From: Empedobacter brevis NBRC 14943 = ATCC 43319
GTDB taxonomy: Bacteria > Bacteroidota > Bacteroidia > Flavobacteriales > Weeksellaceae
DNA length: 64,000 nt
Assembly: GCF_000382425.1 (NCBI RefSeq)
Contig: NZ_KB908301.1
Location: forward strand, 53,857 to 117,856
Direction of reading: 5' to 3'
A program made the position numbers and the translations under genes. Of this stretch, positions 1-8,073 are shown piece by piece. The notes beneath the pieces are model-generated. The model saw only the letters and a program-made list of their open reading frames with translations, did not search any database and was not told the DNA's origin. Position 1 is the first letter of the stretch, and each line of letters begins with the position of its first letter.

Positions 1-199
1 CTCGAATGACTTCTATTGAATTTTTAGGGATGTAAACCAGAAAAATTTCGATGAGAACGGCTAATATAAAGGCTAATACAAGAATCTTCGCAACAATGAA
101 AATTGGAGGCATAAAAAAGCCGATCACAAAACAAAATGCAACAAAAAGTCCCGCATAAAAAAAACGGTCTGTAAGAAATAGGCTTTTGAAAAATTTCAT
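1..199 (-). CDS. DUF58 domain protein, N-terminal fragment
   Basis: This gene begins with ATG at 199-197 on the minus strand and runs off the left edge, so only about 66 codons are visible. The start overlaps the stop of the upstream moxR-like gene as TAATG, which implies translational coupling. The visible part begins MKFFKSLFLTDRFFY and then shows two hydrophobic stretches, matching the N-terminal two-helix membrane anchor of bacterial DUF58 proteins. In moxR clusters the gene after the AAA+ ATPase is usually DUF58, a VWA-like protein. The family call rests on this start and on context, because the conserved DUF58 core lies outside the window. Confidence 0.7.
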   Translation of the reverse strand, partial: MKFFKSLFLTDRFFYAGLFVAFCFVIGFFMPPIFIVAKILVLAFILAVLIEIFLVYIPKNSIEVIR

Positions 200-1188
200 T
201 AACGAGGAATTTCTACACGGTCAATAATTTGCTGAATAATATGTTGTGTGGTAAAACCTTCCATCTCTTTTTCAGGAACCATTACAACACGGTGCCCTAA
301 AATGGTATGTGCAATTTGTTTGATATCTTCCGGAATAACAAAATCACGTCCATTAACAGCAGCATTCGATTTTGCAGCATCAAGAATAGCGATAGAAGCT
401 CGTGGCGAAGCGCCCATGTATAAGGTTTGATCTATTCTGGTTTGATGGACAATAGAGGCAATGTAATCTATCAACGTTTCGTGTACAAAAACCGATTTTA
501 TACGATTTTGAAATTCAAGAATCTCATTTCCTGAAATAACTTTTTCAACCAGAGATTCTTTGTCGATATTTTTACGTTCTTGTTGTTCTTTCAGTAATTC
601 AATTTCACTTTCAAGCGACGGGTATTTTACATAAATCTTGAACATAAAACGATCTAATTGAGCTTCAGGCAAACGATAAGTTCCTTCTTGCTCAATTGGA
701 TTCTGAGTAGCAAAAACTAAAAATGGAGGTTGTAACGGATAAGTTGTTCCATCTACAGTAACTTGTCTTTCAGACATCGACTCGAACAAAGCCGCTTGTG
801 TTTTAGCTGGAGAACGGTTGATTTCATCAATCAGAATAATGTTAGAAAAAATAGGCCCCGGTTTGAATTCAAATTCATTTATTTTTGAATTTAAAATAGA
901 GGTACCAATGACATCAGAGGGCATTAAATCCGGTGTAAACTGAATTCTGCTAAAACCGGAATCAATCGTTTTGGCTAATAATTTTGCCATCATTGTTTTT
1001 GCTACCCCTGGTAAACCTTCAATTAACGAATGCCCATTTGACATTAAAGCCAAAATCAATTGATCAATTACATCGTCTTGGCCTACAATTACTTTTTTTA
1101 ATTCGTCTTTTACGGCCTGCATTTTATGTTGAACATCCGAAAAATCGATTCTATTTTCGAATGGTTGATATGTATTTTCGTAACTCAT
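199..1188 (-). CDS. MoxR-family AAA+ ATPase
   Basis: This 329-aa protein is a MoxR-type AAA+ ATPase. The Walker A motif GLPGVAKT lies at residues 58-65, the Walker B LIDE at about 119-122 is followed by INRSPAKTQAALFESM, and sensor-1 FATQNP lies near 159-164. MoxR proteins are thought to act as chaperones that remodel or load cofactors into partner proteins, often VWA-domain proteins. It is the penultimate visible gene of a leftward cluster: it overlaps the DUF4350 gene by 4 bases upstream and the DUF58 gene by 1 base downstream. The cluster probably forms one transcript. The family call is secure, the substrate unknown. Confidence 0.95.
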   Translation of the reverse strand: MSYENTYQPFENRIDFSDVQHKMQAVKDELKKVIVGQDDVIDQLILALMSNGHSLIEGLPGVAKTMMAKLLAKTIDSGFSRIQFTPDLMPSDVIGTSILNSKINEFEFKPGPIFSNIILIDEINRSPAKTQAALFESMSERQVTVDGTTYPLQPPFLVFATQNPIEQEGTYRLPEAQLDRFMFKIYVKYPSLESEIELLKEQQERKNIDKESLVEKVISGNEILEFQNRIKSVFVHETLIDYIASIVHQTRIDQTLYMGASPRASIAILDAAKSNAAVNGRDFVIPEDIKQIAHTILGHRVVMVPEKEMEGFTTQHIIQQIIDRVEIPR

Positions 1189-2420
1189 GAGATATTTGCT
1201 TTTTGTTTATAGTTTTCAATGATTTGATACACCATTTTTAAATCGTGTTCATTTGGTTGATCTTTCTGGTAAATATTTTTTAAAAGTGTAAAATTTTGAA
1301 GACATTCCTCTTGTGTTAAATTTGCTTTCTGGGAGACAATTTCGATGAACTGTTTTTTGGTAATATCAGTTGTTTCAATCAAAAAGGTTTTTCTTAATTT
1401 ATACAAAAAGTAATCAATTTTCTTCGAAATAATATCTTTTATTTCACCATTTTCTTGGTACAAAGAAGAAATTGTTTTGGCAAATTCTACGGTGTGATTT
1501 TCTTCTTTTGTATACACAGGAATCATACGTTGTTCACGTTTACTTCTAAAAATTAAAAAGAAGAAAAGTAAGATGAGTAATGTAATCCAAGCTGCTCTTA
1601 AGGCGGGCTCAGATAGAATAAAACGCATCATCGACGAACTTCCTGCATATGTTTTCGACGTATTGTACCAAAAAATCGTTTTCCCCTTTAATGGCTCTAA
1701 AACCGATTTTGTATAGAAATAACTGTCTTTATTTAATAAATAATAGTTGGTGAAATAAAGTGGTTCTGCATGATACAAGTAAAATCCTTTGTAATTTTCA
1801 GGTCTTATTTTTAAATAGTTCGGATACGCTTTGTCTTGATACGTTATTGTGCCTATTATTTCAGAATCATTTGTGGTTTGACTAAAATAATGATGATCTA
1901 CTTCTCTTTTCTTTTTTATTTTAAATGGCTGCTTTGTTCTAAGTTCAAAATTAGTATTGATGGTCAGTGTTTTGTTATACAGCATATTTTCATCAACTCC
2001 GGGAGAATCAGAATAGGCAGTATCAATAGTAAAAACTTCATCAGAACCGTTAGAATCGTCTCCAAAATTATCGTAATAATCAGCAATCATTACAATTCCT
2101 CCATTTTGAGCGAATTTGCTTAAAAGATTTTTTGCAACGGTATCAAAATAGATTTCTGATCCAATGACAACAACAGCATAATTTTCTGCTTGTTTTGGAT
2201 CTATTTTTAATTCAGATAATTTTTCCAAATCCTGCATGCTACCATTTGATAATTTACCAAGTTCTTCATGTGCAATAAATAATCCATAAGGATCTTTATT
2301 GTTTTGAAACAAATTTACTTCCCATGATTTTGGAAGGTTGTACCGTAATTTTGCTGCTGAAAAAATAAAAATTCCAACCAATAAAATACTTCCTACTATA
2401 ATAATCAATTTAGTTTTCAT
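1185..2420 (-). CDS. DUF4350 domain membrane protein
   Basis: This 411-aa protein has an N-terminal membrane helix at about residues 4-22, an extracytoplasmic region of roughly 250 residues, a second helix near 275-292 (ITLLILLFFFLIF), and a cytoplasmic tail of about 115 residues. The central part resembles the DUF4350 / GATase-like fold, with the segment YAVVVIGSEIYFD followed by a predicted strand-helix pattern. It sits between the DUF4129 gene (4-base overlap) and moxR (4-base overlap), which is the standard order in this Bacteroidota cluster. No catalytic residues can be assigned. It may be a membrane partner of the MoxR/DUF58 pair. Confidence 0.85.
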   Translation of the reverse strand: MKTKLIIIVGSILLVGIFIFSAAKLRYNLPKSWEVNLFQNNKDPYGLFIAHEELGKLSNGSMQDLEKLSELKIDPKQAENYAVVVIGSEIYFDTVAKNLLSKFAQNGGIVMIADYYDNFGDDSNGSDEVFTIDTAYSDSPGVDENMLYNKTLTINTNFELRTKQPFKIKKKREVDHHYFSQTTNDSEIIGTITYQDKAYPNYLKIRPENYKGFYLYHAEPLYFTNYYLLNKDSYFYTKSVLEPLKGKTIFWYNTSKTYAGSSSMMRFILSEPALRAAWITLLILLFFFLIFRSKREQRMIPVYTKEENHTVEFAKTISSLYQENGEIKDIISKKIDYFLYKLRKTFLIETTDITKKQFIEIVSQKANLTQEECLQNFTLLKNIYQKDQPNEHDLKMVYQIIENYKQKANIS

Positions 2421-3079
2421 GAGGCTACAGATTGATTAAATTGATTAAAAATAGTTTTAAGCTCTTTGTACTTTTCATTATCAAGAGGGAATTCTCCAAA
2501 CCAAACCTGATTGAAAATTTTTGTGTTCTGATGAAAAGAAGTTCGTGTTTTTTCGTCTTTTATTTGATTGATAAATTGCTGATTTGTTTTTTTAGAATCC
2601 CATTCAATCCAGCCTTTTTTATCCAAATTTTGTAAATTTTGATAATGTAGGTAACGAATAGCTAAAGCATAATTTTGTTCGCTTTCAGCTTTATGGATTA
2701 ATAAATTCAAATTGACTTCAGTTAAATTTTCTTCAATAAAATCAAAGTCAGATTCATCATATAATTTTTTTGAGTTTCGTTTTAAAATACCGCCATTGTT
2801 ATAAATACGAAAGGCGATAAAAATGAGAAATAAACCAACCGCAAAATAAAAAATAATTTCCCACGGTAGAAGAGAAAAAAATCTCATAATACCTTCTATT
2901 ATTTTAGATAAAAAATTAGTATCTACTTCCTTTTTAGGTTTTGGAAGACTAGTGTAGTCAAATTCTTTTGAAGAATATTTTTCTTTAAAAACGTTAAATT
3001 CTTCTGTTTTTGTTTGGGCAAAAGCAAAAAAATGAAACAATAAAAATAGAAATGTATAAAGTAATTTATGCTTTTTCAT
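2417..3079 (-). CDS. DUF4129 domain protein
   Basis: This 220-aa protein starts with a cleavable-looking signal peptide ending in FAFAQ at about residue 22. A single membrane helix follows at about 73-92 (IIFYFAVGLFLIFIAF), then a cytoplasmic region with the pattern ALAIRYLHYQNLQNLDKKG that characterises DUF4129. In other bacteria DUF4129 is found C-terminally in transglutaminase-like membrane proteins; here it stands alone, as is common in Bacteroidota. The start overlaps the end of the SpoIIM-like gene by 14 bases, and its end overlaps DUF4350 by 4, so it is a tightly packed operon member. The molecular function is unknown. Confidence 0.82.
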   Translation of the reverse strand: MKKHKLLYTFLFLLFHFFAFAQTKTEEFNVFKEKYSSKEFDYTSLPKPKKEVDTNFLSKIIEGIMRFFSLLPWEIIFYFAVGLFLIFIAFRIYNNGGILKRNSKKLYDESDFDFIEENLTEVNLNLLIHKAESEQNYALAIRYLHYQNLQNLDKKGWIEWDSKKTNQQFINQIKDEKTRTSFHQNTKIFNQVWFGEFPLDNEKYKELKTIFNQFNQSVAS

Positions 3080-4061
3080 TAGACGGTATAGTTTGATGAA
3101 ACGAAAAAGCTTTTTGCTTGTTTTTCTGAATAGGATAAAAGATATAGTACCACACGATTAAAATCAATGAAAGTAGAATAACAGCAAGACTTAGAAAGAT
3201 ATTGACATCATATAGACGTGTAATAAATCCTTCGATGAAACCTGCAAGAATAAAGAGAGGAACTGTGCTCAAAAGAATCATTACCGCTTCTTTCGCTTTT
3301 TGAATGAGTGATTTCTTTCGTGACAATGTTTTGGGGAACATGAAACCATTCCCTAACATTAAACCACAAGCTCCGGCAATGATAATAACAGAAATTTCAA
3401 TTGTTCCATGCATCCAAATGGCAGACATCGCTTTGCCTAGAACACCTTCTTTGAAAAACATATAGTGAAAAGCTCCCAGCATAATTCCGTTCGAAAATAA
3501 AATGTAGCCCGAACCAATACTAAAAAATAATCCTAATGTAAAAGCTAAAAAAGCAACACGAATGTTATTTATTGTGATTGCAAGTGTTGAACCTGTTTGG
3601 CTACCGGATTTATAAATAGCAGCAGGATCCCCTTTTTTGATGTTCATCAAGGTTTCATCAACATATTGGTTTCCTAAAATTAACCGTGTAAAATCCGGAT
3701 CGAAATGAGAAGATAAAACGCCGATTAAAACTGCAAAAACAAAAATTAAAAATGAATACAACAGCATTTTATGATTTTGATACACAATATTCGGCACATC
3801 TTCTTTGAAAAATTGAACAAATTGATTACTTGAAGTACGTTGGTCTTTATAAACCGACTGATGAGCAAATAAGGCCAATTCGTTCAGATAATCTTTTGTT
3901 TTACTTTTTGGGTAATAAGTTTGAGCAAATGCTAAATCATTTGTAATTTCGATGTAATTATTTGCCAAAATATCTGGATGAACATCAATTTTATTTTTCA
4001 AATTATGTTCAATATCAGACCATTTAGCTTTATTTTTATCAATAAAATGCGCTTCTCTCAT
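3066..4061 (-). CDS. Stage II sporulation protein M-like membrane protein
   Basis: This 331-aa protein is the first gene of the leftward cluster. It has a soluble N-terminal third of about 100 residues followed by about six hydrophobic segments, including one at about 100-118 (SFLIFVFAVLIGVL) and a conserved block near GAFHYMFFKEGVLGKA...WMHGTIEISVIIIAG. The WMHGTIE-type motif is typical of the SpoIIM/DUF95 family. Non-sporulating Bacteroidota carry this family next to RDD proteins and MoxR, as here, where an RDD gene lies divergently 29 bases away. The name is by homology only; no sporulation role is implied. Confidence 0.87.
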   Translation of the reverse strand: MREAHFIDKNKAKWSDIEHNLKNKIDVHPDILANNYIEITNDLAFAQTYYPKSKTKDYLNELALFAHQSVYKDQRTSSNQFVQFFKEDVPNIVYQNHKMLLYSFLIFVFAVLIGVLSSHFDPDFTRLILGNQYVDETLMNIKKGDPAAIYKSGSQTGSTLAITINNIRVAFLAFTLGLFFSIGSGYILFSNGIMLGAFHYMFFKEGVLGKAMSAIWMHGTIEISVIIIAGACGLMLGNGFMFPKTLSRKKSLIQKAKEAVMILLSTVPLFILAGFIEGFITRLYDVNIFLSLAVILLSLILIVWYYIFYPIQKNKQKAFSFHQTIPSNEKA

Positions 4062-4083
4062 TGTAGAGTAGTTGTTAGTGAAC

Positions 4084-4091
4084 CAAATATA
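4084..4091 (-). promoter_or_regulatory. -7 box of the SpoIIM/MoxR cluster
   Basis: On the minus strand this reads TATATTTG, a perfect Bacteroidetes -7 element (TAnnTTTG), 22 bases upstream of the SpoIIM-like ATG. A possible -33 TTG lies at 4110-4108 with a short 16-base spacer. The element touches the first base of the divergent RDD gene, so the -33 region would lie inside that coding sequence. Confidence 0.5.
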
Positions 4092-4813
4092 TGAATAAAC
4101 TTTTAGTCAATACACCTCAAAACGTGCAAATTGCTTATAACATTGCACCGCTTGGAAAACGATTGCTGGCCTATATTATCGATATGATTATTCGAATAAT
4201 ATTGGTTTATGCCTTGTCTTATTTTGTGGATTTTATTCCAAATAAAGACGAATGGTTCCGAATGGGAATATATAGCGTGGTTGGTTTTATATTTTTACTT
4301 TATCCGGTCATGCTCGAAATTTTGATGAAAGGGCAAACTATAGGAAAATGGATCATGAAAATTCGTGTTATACGGATGGATGGCAATCGTGCCAATAATT
4401 TTGATTATTTTTTACGATGGGTAATTGGAATTGTTGAGTTGTTTTTATTTTTTGGTTTTATTGCGCTGATTACAATGATTGTCAATAAAAAAGGACAGCG
4501 TTTAGGCGATATTGTGGCCAATACCTGTCTGATTGATTTGAATCCGAAGCTAGACCTTTCACAAACTATATTTGCAGAAGTTTCGGAAACCTATAAAATT
4601 CGTTTTCCCGAAGTATATCGGTTATCAGACCGGGATATTAATATTGTAAAAGAGAATTTTACTTCAGCTTTACACAATAATAACTACGATATTCTTTTAA
4701 AATTAACGCGAAAATTAGAAGAAATTATGAATGTGAAAAGTGATGGTTTAGGAAATATAGATTTTATACAAATGGTGATTCAAGATCATTATCATTACCA
4801 CAAAGACAAGTAA
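4091..4813 (+). CDS. RDD family membrane protein
   Basis: This 240-aa protein has the RDD domain in its first 150 residues: the signature around GKRLLAYIIDMIIR, three or four membrane helices (about 25-45, 58-80, 108-135), a GKWIMKIRVIRMDG segment between helices, and the closing RLGDIVANTCLID. The C-terminal 90 residues are soluble and mostly helical. RDD proteins have been linked to Na+/H+ antiport in one case, but most have no known function. It is transcribed divergently from the SpoIIM/DUF4129/MoxR cluster, a conserved pairing in Bacteroidota that suggests a shared membrane process. Confidence 0.9.
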   Translation: MNKLLVNTPQNVQIAYNIAPLGKRLLAYIIDMIIRIILVYALSYFVDFIPNKDEWFRMGIYSVVGFIFLLYPVMLEILMKGQTIGKWIMKIRVIRMDGNRANNFDYFLRWVIGIVELFLFFGFIALITMIVNKKGQRLGDIVANTCLIDLNPKLDLSQTIFAEVSETYKIRFPEVYRLSDRDINIVKENFTSALHNNNYDILLKLTRKLEEIMNVKSDGLGNIDFIQMVIQDHYHYHKDK

Positions 4814-4842
4814 ACAGTATCTTTGTTTAAAATAAAAATAAG

Positions 4843-5214
4843 ATGAATTGTCCTTGTTGTTCAGGTAAAAATTATGAAAATTGTTGCGAGCCCTTTCATT
4901 TAAAAAAAGAAACTCCAAAAACTCCGGAAGAATTAATGCGTTCCCGCTATACAGCGTTTGCTAAAGTTTTGACAGATTATTTGGTAGAAACTACACATTC
5001 TTCGGTTCGAAAATTACATTATCCAAACGAAATTGAAGAATGGGCAAAATCGAACAAATGGTTGAAGTTAGAAATTATTTTTGCAAAAGATGATAAAGTT
5101 CGTTTTAGGGCATATTATCAGGATAAAAAAGGAGAAATCTACGAACACGATGAGCTTTCTGCATTTGTACAGGAAAATGGAAAATGGTTTTATGTAGATG
5201 GAGAATTTTATTAA
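4843..5214 (+). CDS. YchJ-family SEC-C motif protein
   Basis: This 123-aa protein starts MNCPCCSGKNYENCCEPFH, a SEC-C zinc-binding motif (CPC...CC) at the N-terminus, followed by ELMRSRYTAFA and a YchJ/NTF2-like domain ending in FVQENGKWFYVDGEFY. The length and order match the YchJ family (DUF1186-like, UPF0225). SEC-C motifs are small zinc knuckles that mediate interactions, as in SecA. No enzymatic function is established for the family. It lies 29 bases after the RDD gene and may be cotranscribed with it; a bidirectional terminator follows. Confidence 0.9.
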   Translation: MNCPCCSGKNYENCCEPFHLKKETPKTPEELMRSRYTAFAKVLTDYLVETTHSSVRKLHYPNEIEEWAKSNKWLKLEIIFAKDDKVRFRAYYQDKKGEIYEHDELSAFVQENGKWFYVDGEFY

Positions 5215-5220
5215 ATATAA

Positions 5221-5244
5221 AAAGCCTCCAATAAAAGAGGCTTT
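5221..5244. terminator. Bidirectional Rho-independent terminator
   Basis: AAAGCCTC and GAGGCTTT form a perfect 8-bp stem around an 8-base loop between two convergent genes, the YchJ-like gene and the PEGA lipoprotein gene. Confidence 0.8.
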
Positions 5245-5249
5245 GTAAT

Positions 5250-5711
5250 TTATTTTTTTAATTGAGCAACTTTTTCCCAAGAAGGATCAATATCTAATTT
5301 TACGGCAATGTAAATATGATCTCCTTTTTGTTTGAATGCTGTTCCTTGAGCCATTTCTGCTTCAATTTGTTTTGGTGTAAGTCTAAACATAGCACCTGTA
5401 GCAGGGTCTACAATAAAACCAATAACTCCTCCAAACATAATGTTTCCTAAATACCATGCATTAAATTTCTTTGTGATTTTTGTCTCAAAAGGTTGGTAAC
5501 CATCCAAAACAATTTTTACATCGTAATTGTTTTTACGCGCTAATTTGGTTTCGATAGGTGTTTTTCCCAATTCTGTTTCATTAATGTAAACTGTTGCTTC
5601 AGAAGGTGTGCTTGTAAAACTAACTTTCTGTTTAGAACCTGAAATAATTGTTGCACAGCTTGTTAATAATAATAGTCCACCTGCAAATAAAGCAATTGTA
5701 AATTTTTTCAT
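5250..5711 (-). CDS. PEGA domain lipoprotein
   Basis: This 153-aa protein carries a lipoprotein signal peptide with the lipobox LLTSC at about residues 15-19. A PEGA domain follows: KVSFTSTPSEATVYINETELGKTP and then KNNYDVKIVLDGYQPFETKI, the repeating pattern of this beta-rich surface module. The next part, WYLGNIMFGGVIGFIVDPATGAMFRL, is a glycine-rich hydrophobic hairpin seen in related Bacteroidetes lipoproteins. It is a single gene with its own well-formed promoter upstream. It is likely anchored to the outer or inner membrane; the binding partner is unknown. Confidence 0.88.
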   Translation of the reverse strand: MKKFTIALFAGGLLLLTSCATIISGSKQKVSFTSTPSEATVYINETELGKTPIETKLARKNNYDVKIVLDGYQPFETKITKKFNAWYLGNIMFGGVIGFIVDPATGAMFRLTPKQIEAEMAQGTAFKQKGDHIYIAVKLDIDPSWEKVAQLKK

Positions 5712-5752
5712 GTGTAAAAAAGTAATAATGTATATACGTTAATTATTTCTCG

Positions 5753-5782
5753 CAAAAGTAAATTATTTTTGTTTCTACACAA
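5753..5782 (-). promoter_or_regulatory. Promoter of the PEGA lipoprotein gene
   Basis: On the minus strand a TTG at 5782-5780 is separated by exactly 19 bases from TACTTTTG at 5760-5753, matching the Bacteroidetes -33/-7 consensus with optimal spacing. It lies 41 bases before the start codon. Confidence 0.65.
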
Positions 5783-5823
5783 ATTTTATTTTAGGGATGA
5801 CGATTACGTTCAGTTTTTTTAAT

Positions 5824-6537
5824 TTATTTAAAATATTGTTCCGCTTCTATCACACTTTCTGGGCGTCCTACATCAATTAAAACTCCACCTGAGTGGTCAA
5901 AACCAAGGATCGATTCAGTTTTCATCAGATCCATATAAACTTTCATAATAGAAAATTTACCTTTTTCAGTAATTTTATCAAATAGATTCGGATGAATAAC
6001 ATGAATTCCGCTAAAAGCAAGATTTCGTAAATTATCTAAAGAATTGACAGCTTTTATTTCTTCTTCTGTTTTTAAATTCCGCCAACCTTTCAATTCATTT
6101 TGTTCATTAAAATATAATTTTCGGGACGAATTTCTATCTGAAACAGCTAATGTAACCAAAGCGTTGTTTTCTTGATGAGATTTTATTAATTCTGTCAGAT
6201 TCAAATCAGTTAAAATATCAACATTCATTACCAGAAAATCTTCATCAAAATTTGCTTTAGCTTTAACTAAGCCACCGCCAGTTTCAAGAACTTGATCCGT
6301 TTCATCAGAAATAGTAATTTCAATTCCGAAATAATTATTTTCTTCCAGAAATACCATGATTTGATCTGCAAAATGATGTACATTAATCACGATTTCATTA
6401 ATTCCGGCAGCCCGTAAATATTCAATATTACGTTGTAAAAGGGGTTTTCCATTTACAAGAGCTAGCGCTTTGGGATGGTTTTCTGTAAACGGTTTTAAAC
6501 GAGTTCCAAGACCCGCTGCAAAAATCATTGCTTTCAT
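5824..6537 (-). CDS. Sugar-1-phosphate nucleotidyltransferase (MurU-like)
   Basis: This 237-aa protein is a compact nucleotidyltransferase. The nucleotide-binding loop FAAGLGTRLKPFT is at residues 6-18, KALALVNGKPLL at about 23-34, and the catalytic Asp region VMNVDIL near 103-109. The length is close to N-acetylmuramate-1-phosphate uridylyltransferase (MurU, about 220-240 aa) and shorter than most GlmU or RfbA enzymes. It is the last gene of an operon that starts with an AmgK-like kinase, the known MurU partner in the Pseudomonas cell-wall salvage route. MurU is therefore favoured, but a mannose-1-phosphate guanylyltransferase role cannot be excluded from sequence alone. Confidence 0.85.
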   Translation of the reverse strand: MKAMIFAAGLGTRLKPFTENHPKALALVNGKPLLQRNIEYLRAAGINEIVINVHHFADQIMVFLEENNYFGIEITISDETDQVLETGGGLVKAKANFDEDFLVMNVDILTDLNLTELIKSHQENNALVTLAVSDRNSSRKLYFNEQNELKGWRNLKTEEEIKAVNSLDNLRNLAFSGIHVIHPNLFDKITEKGKFSIMKVYMDLMKTESILGFDHSGGVLIDVGRPESVIEAEQYFK

Positions 6538-6538
6538 C

Positions 6539-6961
6539 TTAATACGCTTCGTTTACCCAATTCTTTGCTTCCTGAACCACATGATGCAATGTAACTTGTG
6601 CTTCAGGAAATTTTTCTTGAATATGTTTTGCAGTAGCATCGGCAGAATAAACTGAACGATGTTGTCCTCCTGTGCAACCAAAATTAATCTCTAAATTTTC
6701 GAAATCACGATTCAAGTAATCTTCAATTGAAATGTCAACAAGTTGAAAAACTCCTTCCAGGAAAACGGCAATTTTAGTTTCGGTTTCCAAGTATTTTTTT
6801 ACTTCTTCATCGCGACCTGTTAAGGTCTTGTATTCTTGTATACGTCCCGGGTTTAAGATGCCACGACAATCAAAAACAAAACCTCCTCCATTTCCGGTCG
6901 GATCTGTGGGAATACCTTTTTTGTATGAAAAACTACGAACGTTGATGTTTAATTTAGCCAT
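6539..6961 (-). CDS. Stand-alone RapZ C-terminal domain protein
   Basis: This 140-aa protein corresponds only to the C-terminal domain of RapZ (about residues 155-284 of the E. coli protein). It begins with the NVRSFSYKKGIP motif and carries GCTGGQHRS at residues 95-103, matching the CTGGKHRS anion/sugar-phosphate loop. The N-terminal Walker kinase domain is absent. In E. coli the C-terminal domain binds glucosamine-6-phosphate and RNA-related partners. Here its start overlaps the kinase gene by 8 bases and it ends one base before the nucleotidyltransferase start, so the three are cotranscribed. A sensor of amino-sugar phosphate is a reasonable inference, not shown. Confidence 0.9.
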   Translation of the reverse strand: MAKLNINVRSFSYKKGIPTDPTGNGGGFVFDCRGILNPGRIQEYKTLTGRDEEVKKYLETETKIAVFLEGVFQLVDISIEDYLNRDFENLEINFGCTGGQHRSVYSADATAKHIQEKFPEAQVTLHHVVQEAKNWVNEAY

Positions 6962-7970
6962 TTATTTTATGATTTATGCGCTCTAACGTTTCTGGAAGAA
7001 CAAGTATTTTTATAATATGTTTTAATTCAGGATAATTTTGTAAAATAGGATAATCGATAATCGATTCTAAGTTTTTCAGACCAAATGAAATACTTTCTAT
7101 AAAATGTTTTTTATGTTCAATCAAACCTCTGAAACCATAAGTTCCCAAAACTTGTAAAAGCCTTGCTACGACACAGTATTCATAGGATTGGCGGAAATCA
7201 ATTGGCACTAAAGTCGGAATTTGCTTTTTTAGTTCTTCGTAATAAAATTCGTACAGCTCTTTCTTAAAAGTAAAGGGTAAATTTGCTTTTGCCTGCCAAA
7301 TTAATGAAACCAAATCGTAGACAACAGGTCCGTATAAACCGCCTTGATAGTCGATAAAATAAGGTTTGTTTTCATGAATCATGATATTTCTGGTTTGAAA
7401 ATCTCGAAAGACAAAACCTTGAGGCGAAAGTTGATCAAATTGAGATGCAAATAAATCAAAGTCTTTAATTAATTTTCCTGCATTGTAATCGATTCCAAGA
7501 ACATCCAAGAAATAAAAATTGAATTGAAATAAATCTCTTAGAATTAGTGTTTTATCTAGTTTTGGGTAAGAAAATGTATGATTAAAATCGATACTGTTCT
7601 TCCCTTGGATTTGAGCTACAGCTAATTTTTCTAACGTCTTGAAGTAATAGGGTTTAGCATTTTCGAAATCATTTAAAACCATATTCATTAAGGTTTCGTT
7701 ACCTAAATCGGATTGCACGTAGGTTTTGAAATCATCTGAAACCGAAATAATTTCCGGAACGTTGTCAATAACTTTTTTTAAATCAGAGGTAAATTGAATG
7801 AAAACTTTGTTTTCTTCAGTATTTGTACTTTCCGCCAGAATATAGGATTGATCTTGATCAAAAAACCTCGAATAAATCCGCGAAGACCCACCACCTGAAA
7901 GTTGCTGTAAACTATCAATGGATTTTTGGGTGAAATTTTCCTGTAAAAATTGAATCGTACTTTCAGTCAT
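6954..7970 (-). CDS. Aminoglycoside phosphotransferase-fold sugar kinase (AmgK-like)
   Basis: This 338-aa protein has the APH kinase fold. An N-terminal nucleotide region LSGGGSSRIYSR lies near 23-34. The catalytic loop FVFRDFQTRNIMI near 190-202 contains the catalytic Asp and metal-binding Asn, and IDYQGG follows as the second metal Asp motif. Length and motifs match AmgK, the anomeric N-acetylmuramate/N-acetylglucosamine kinase, better than antibiotic-modifying enzymes. Together with the downstream MurU-like transferase it would feed recycled cell-wall sugars directly to UDP-MurNAc. The substrate call rests on operon context. Confidence 0.85.
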   Translation of the reverse strand: MTESTIQFLQENFTQKSIDSLQQLSGGGSSRIYSRFFDQDQSYILAESTNTEENKVFIQFTSDLKKVIDNVPEIISVSDDFKTYVQSDLGNETLMNMVLNDFENAKPYYFKTLEKLAVAQIQGKNSIDFNHTFSYPKLDKTLILRDLFQFNFYFLDVLGIDYNAGKLIKDFDLFASQFDQLSPQGFVFRDFQTRNIMIHENKPYFIDYQGGLYGPVVYDLVSLIWQAKANLPFTFKKELYEFYYEELKKQIPTLVPIDFRQSYEYCVVARLLQVLGTYGFRGLIEHKKHFIESISFGLKNLESIIDYPILQNYPELKHIIKILVLPETLERINHKING

Positions 7971-8073
7971 CAGAATATTTTGCGAAAGTTACGCATATCG
8001 AGAATGATTTAAAAATATTTGTTAGATGTAACTTTTTTTTAAAATCTGCATCTATTTATTAAATGAAATTAAT

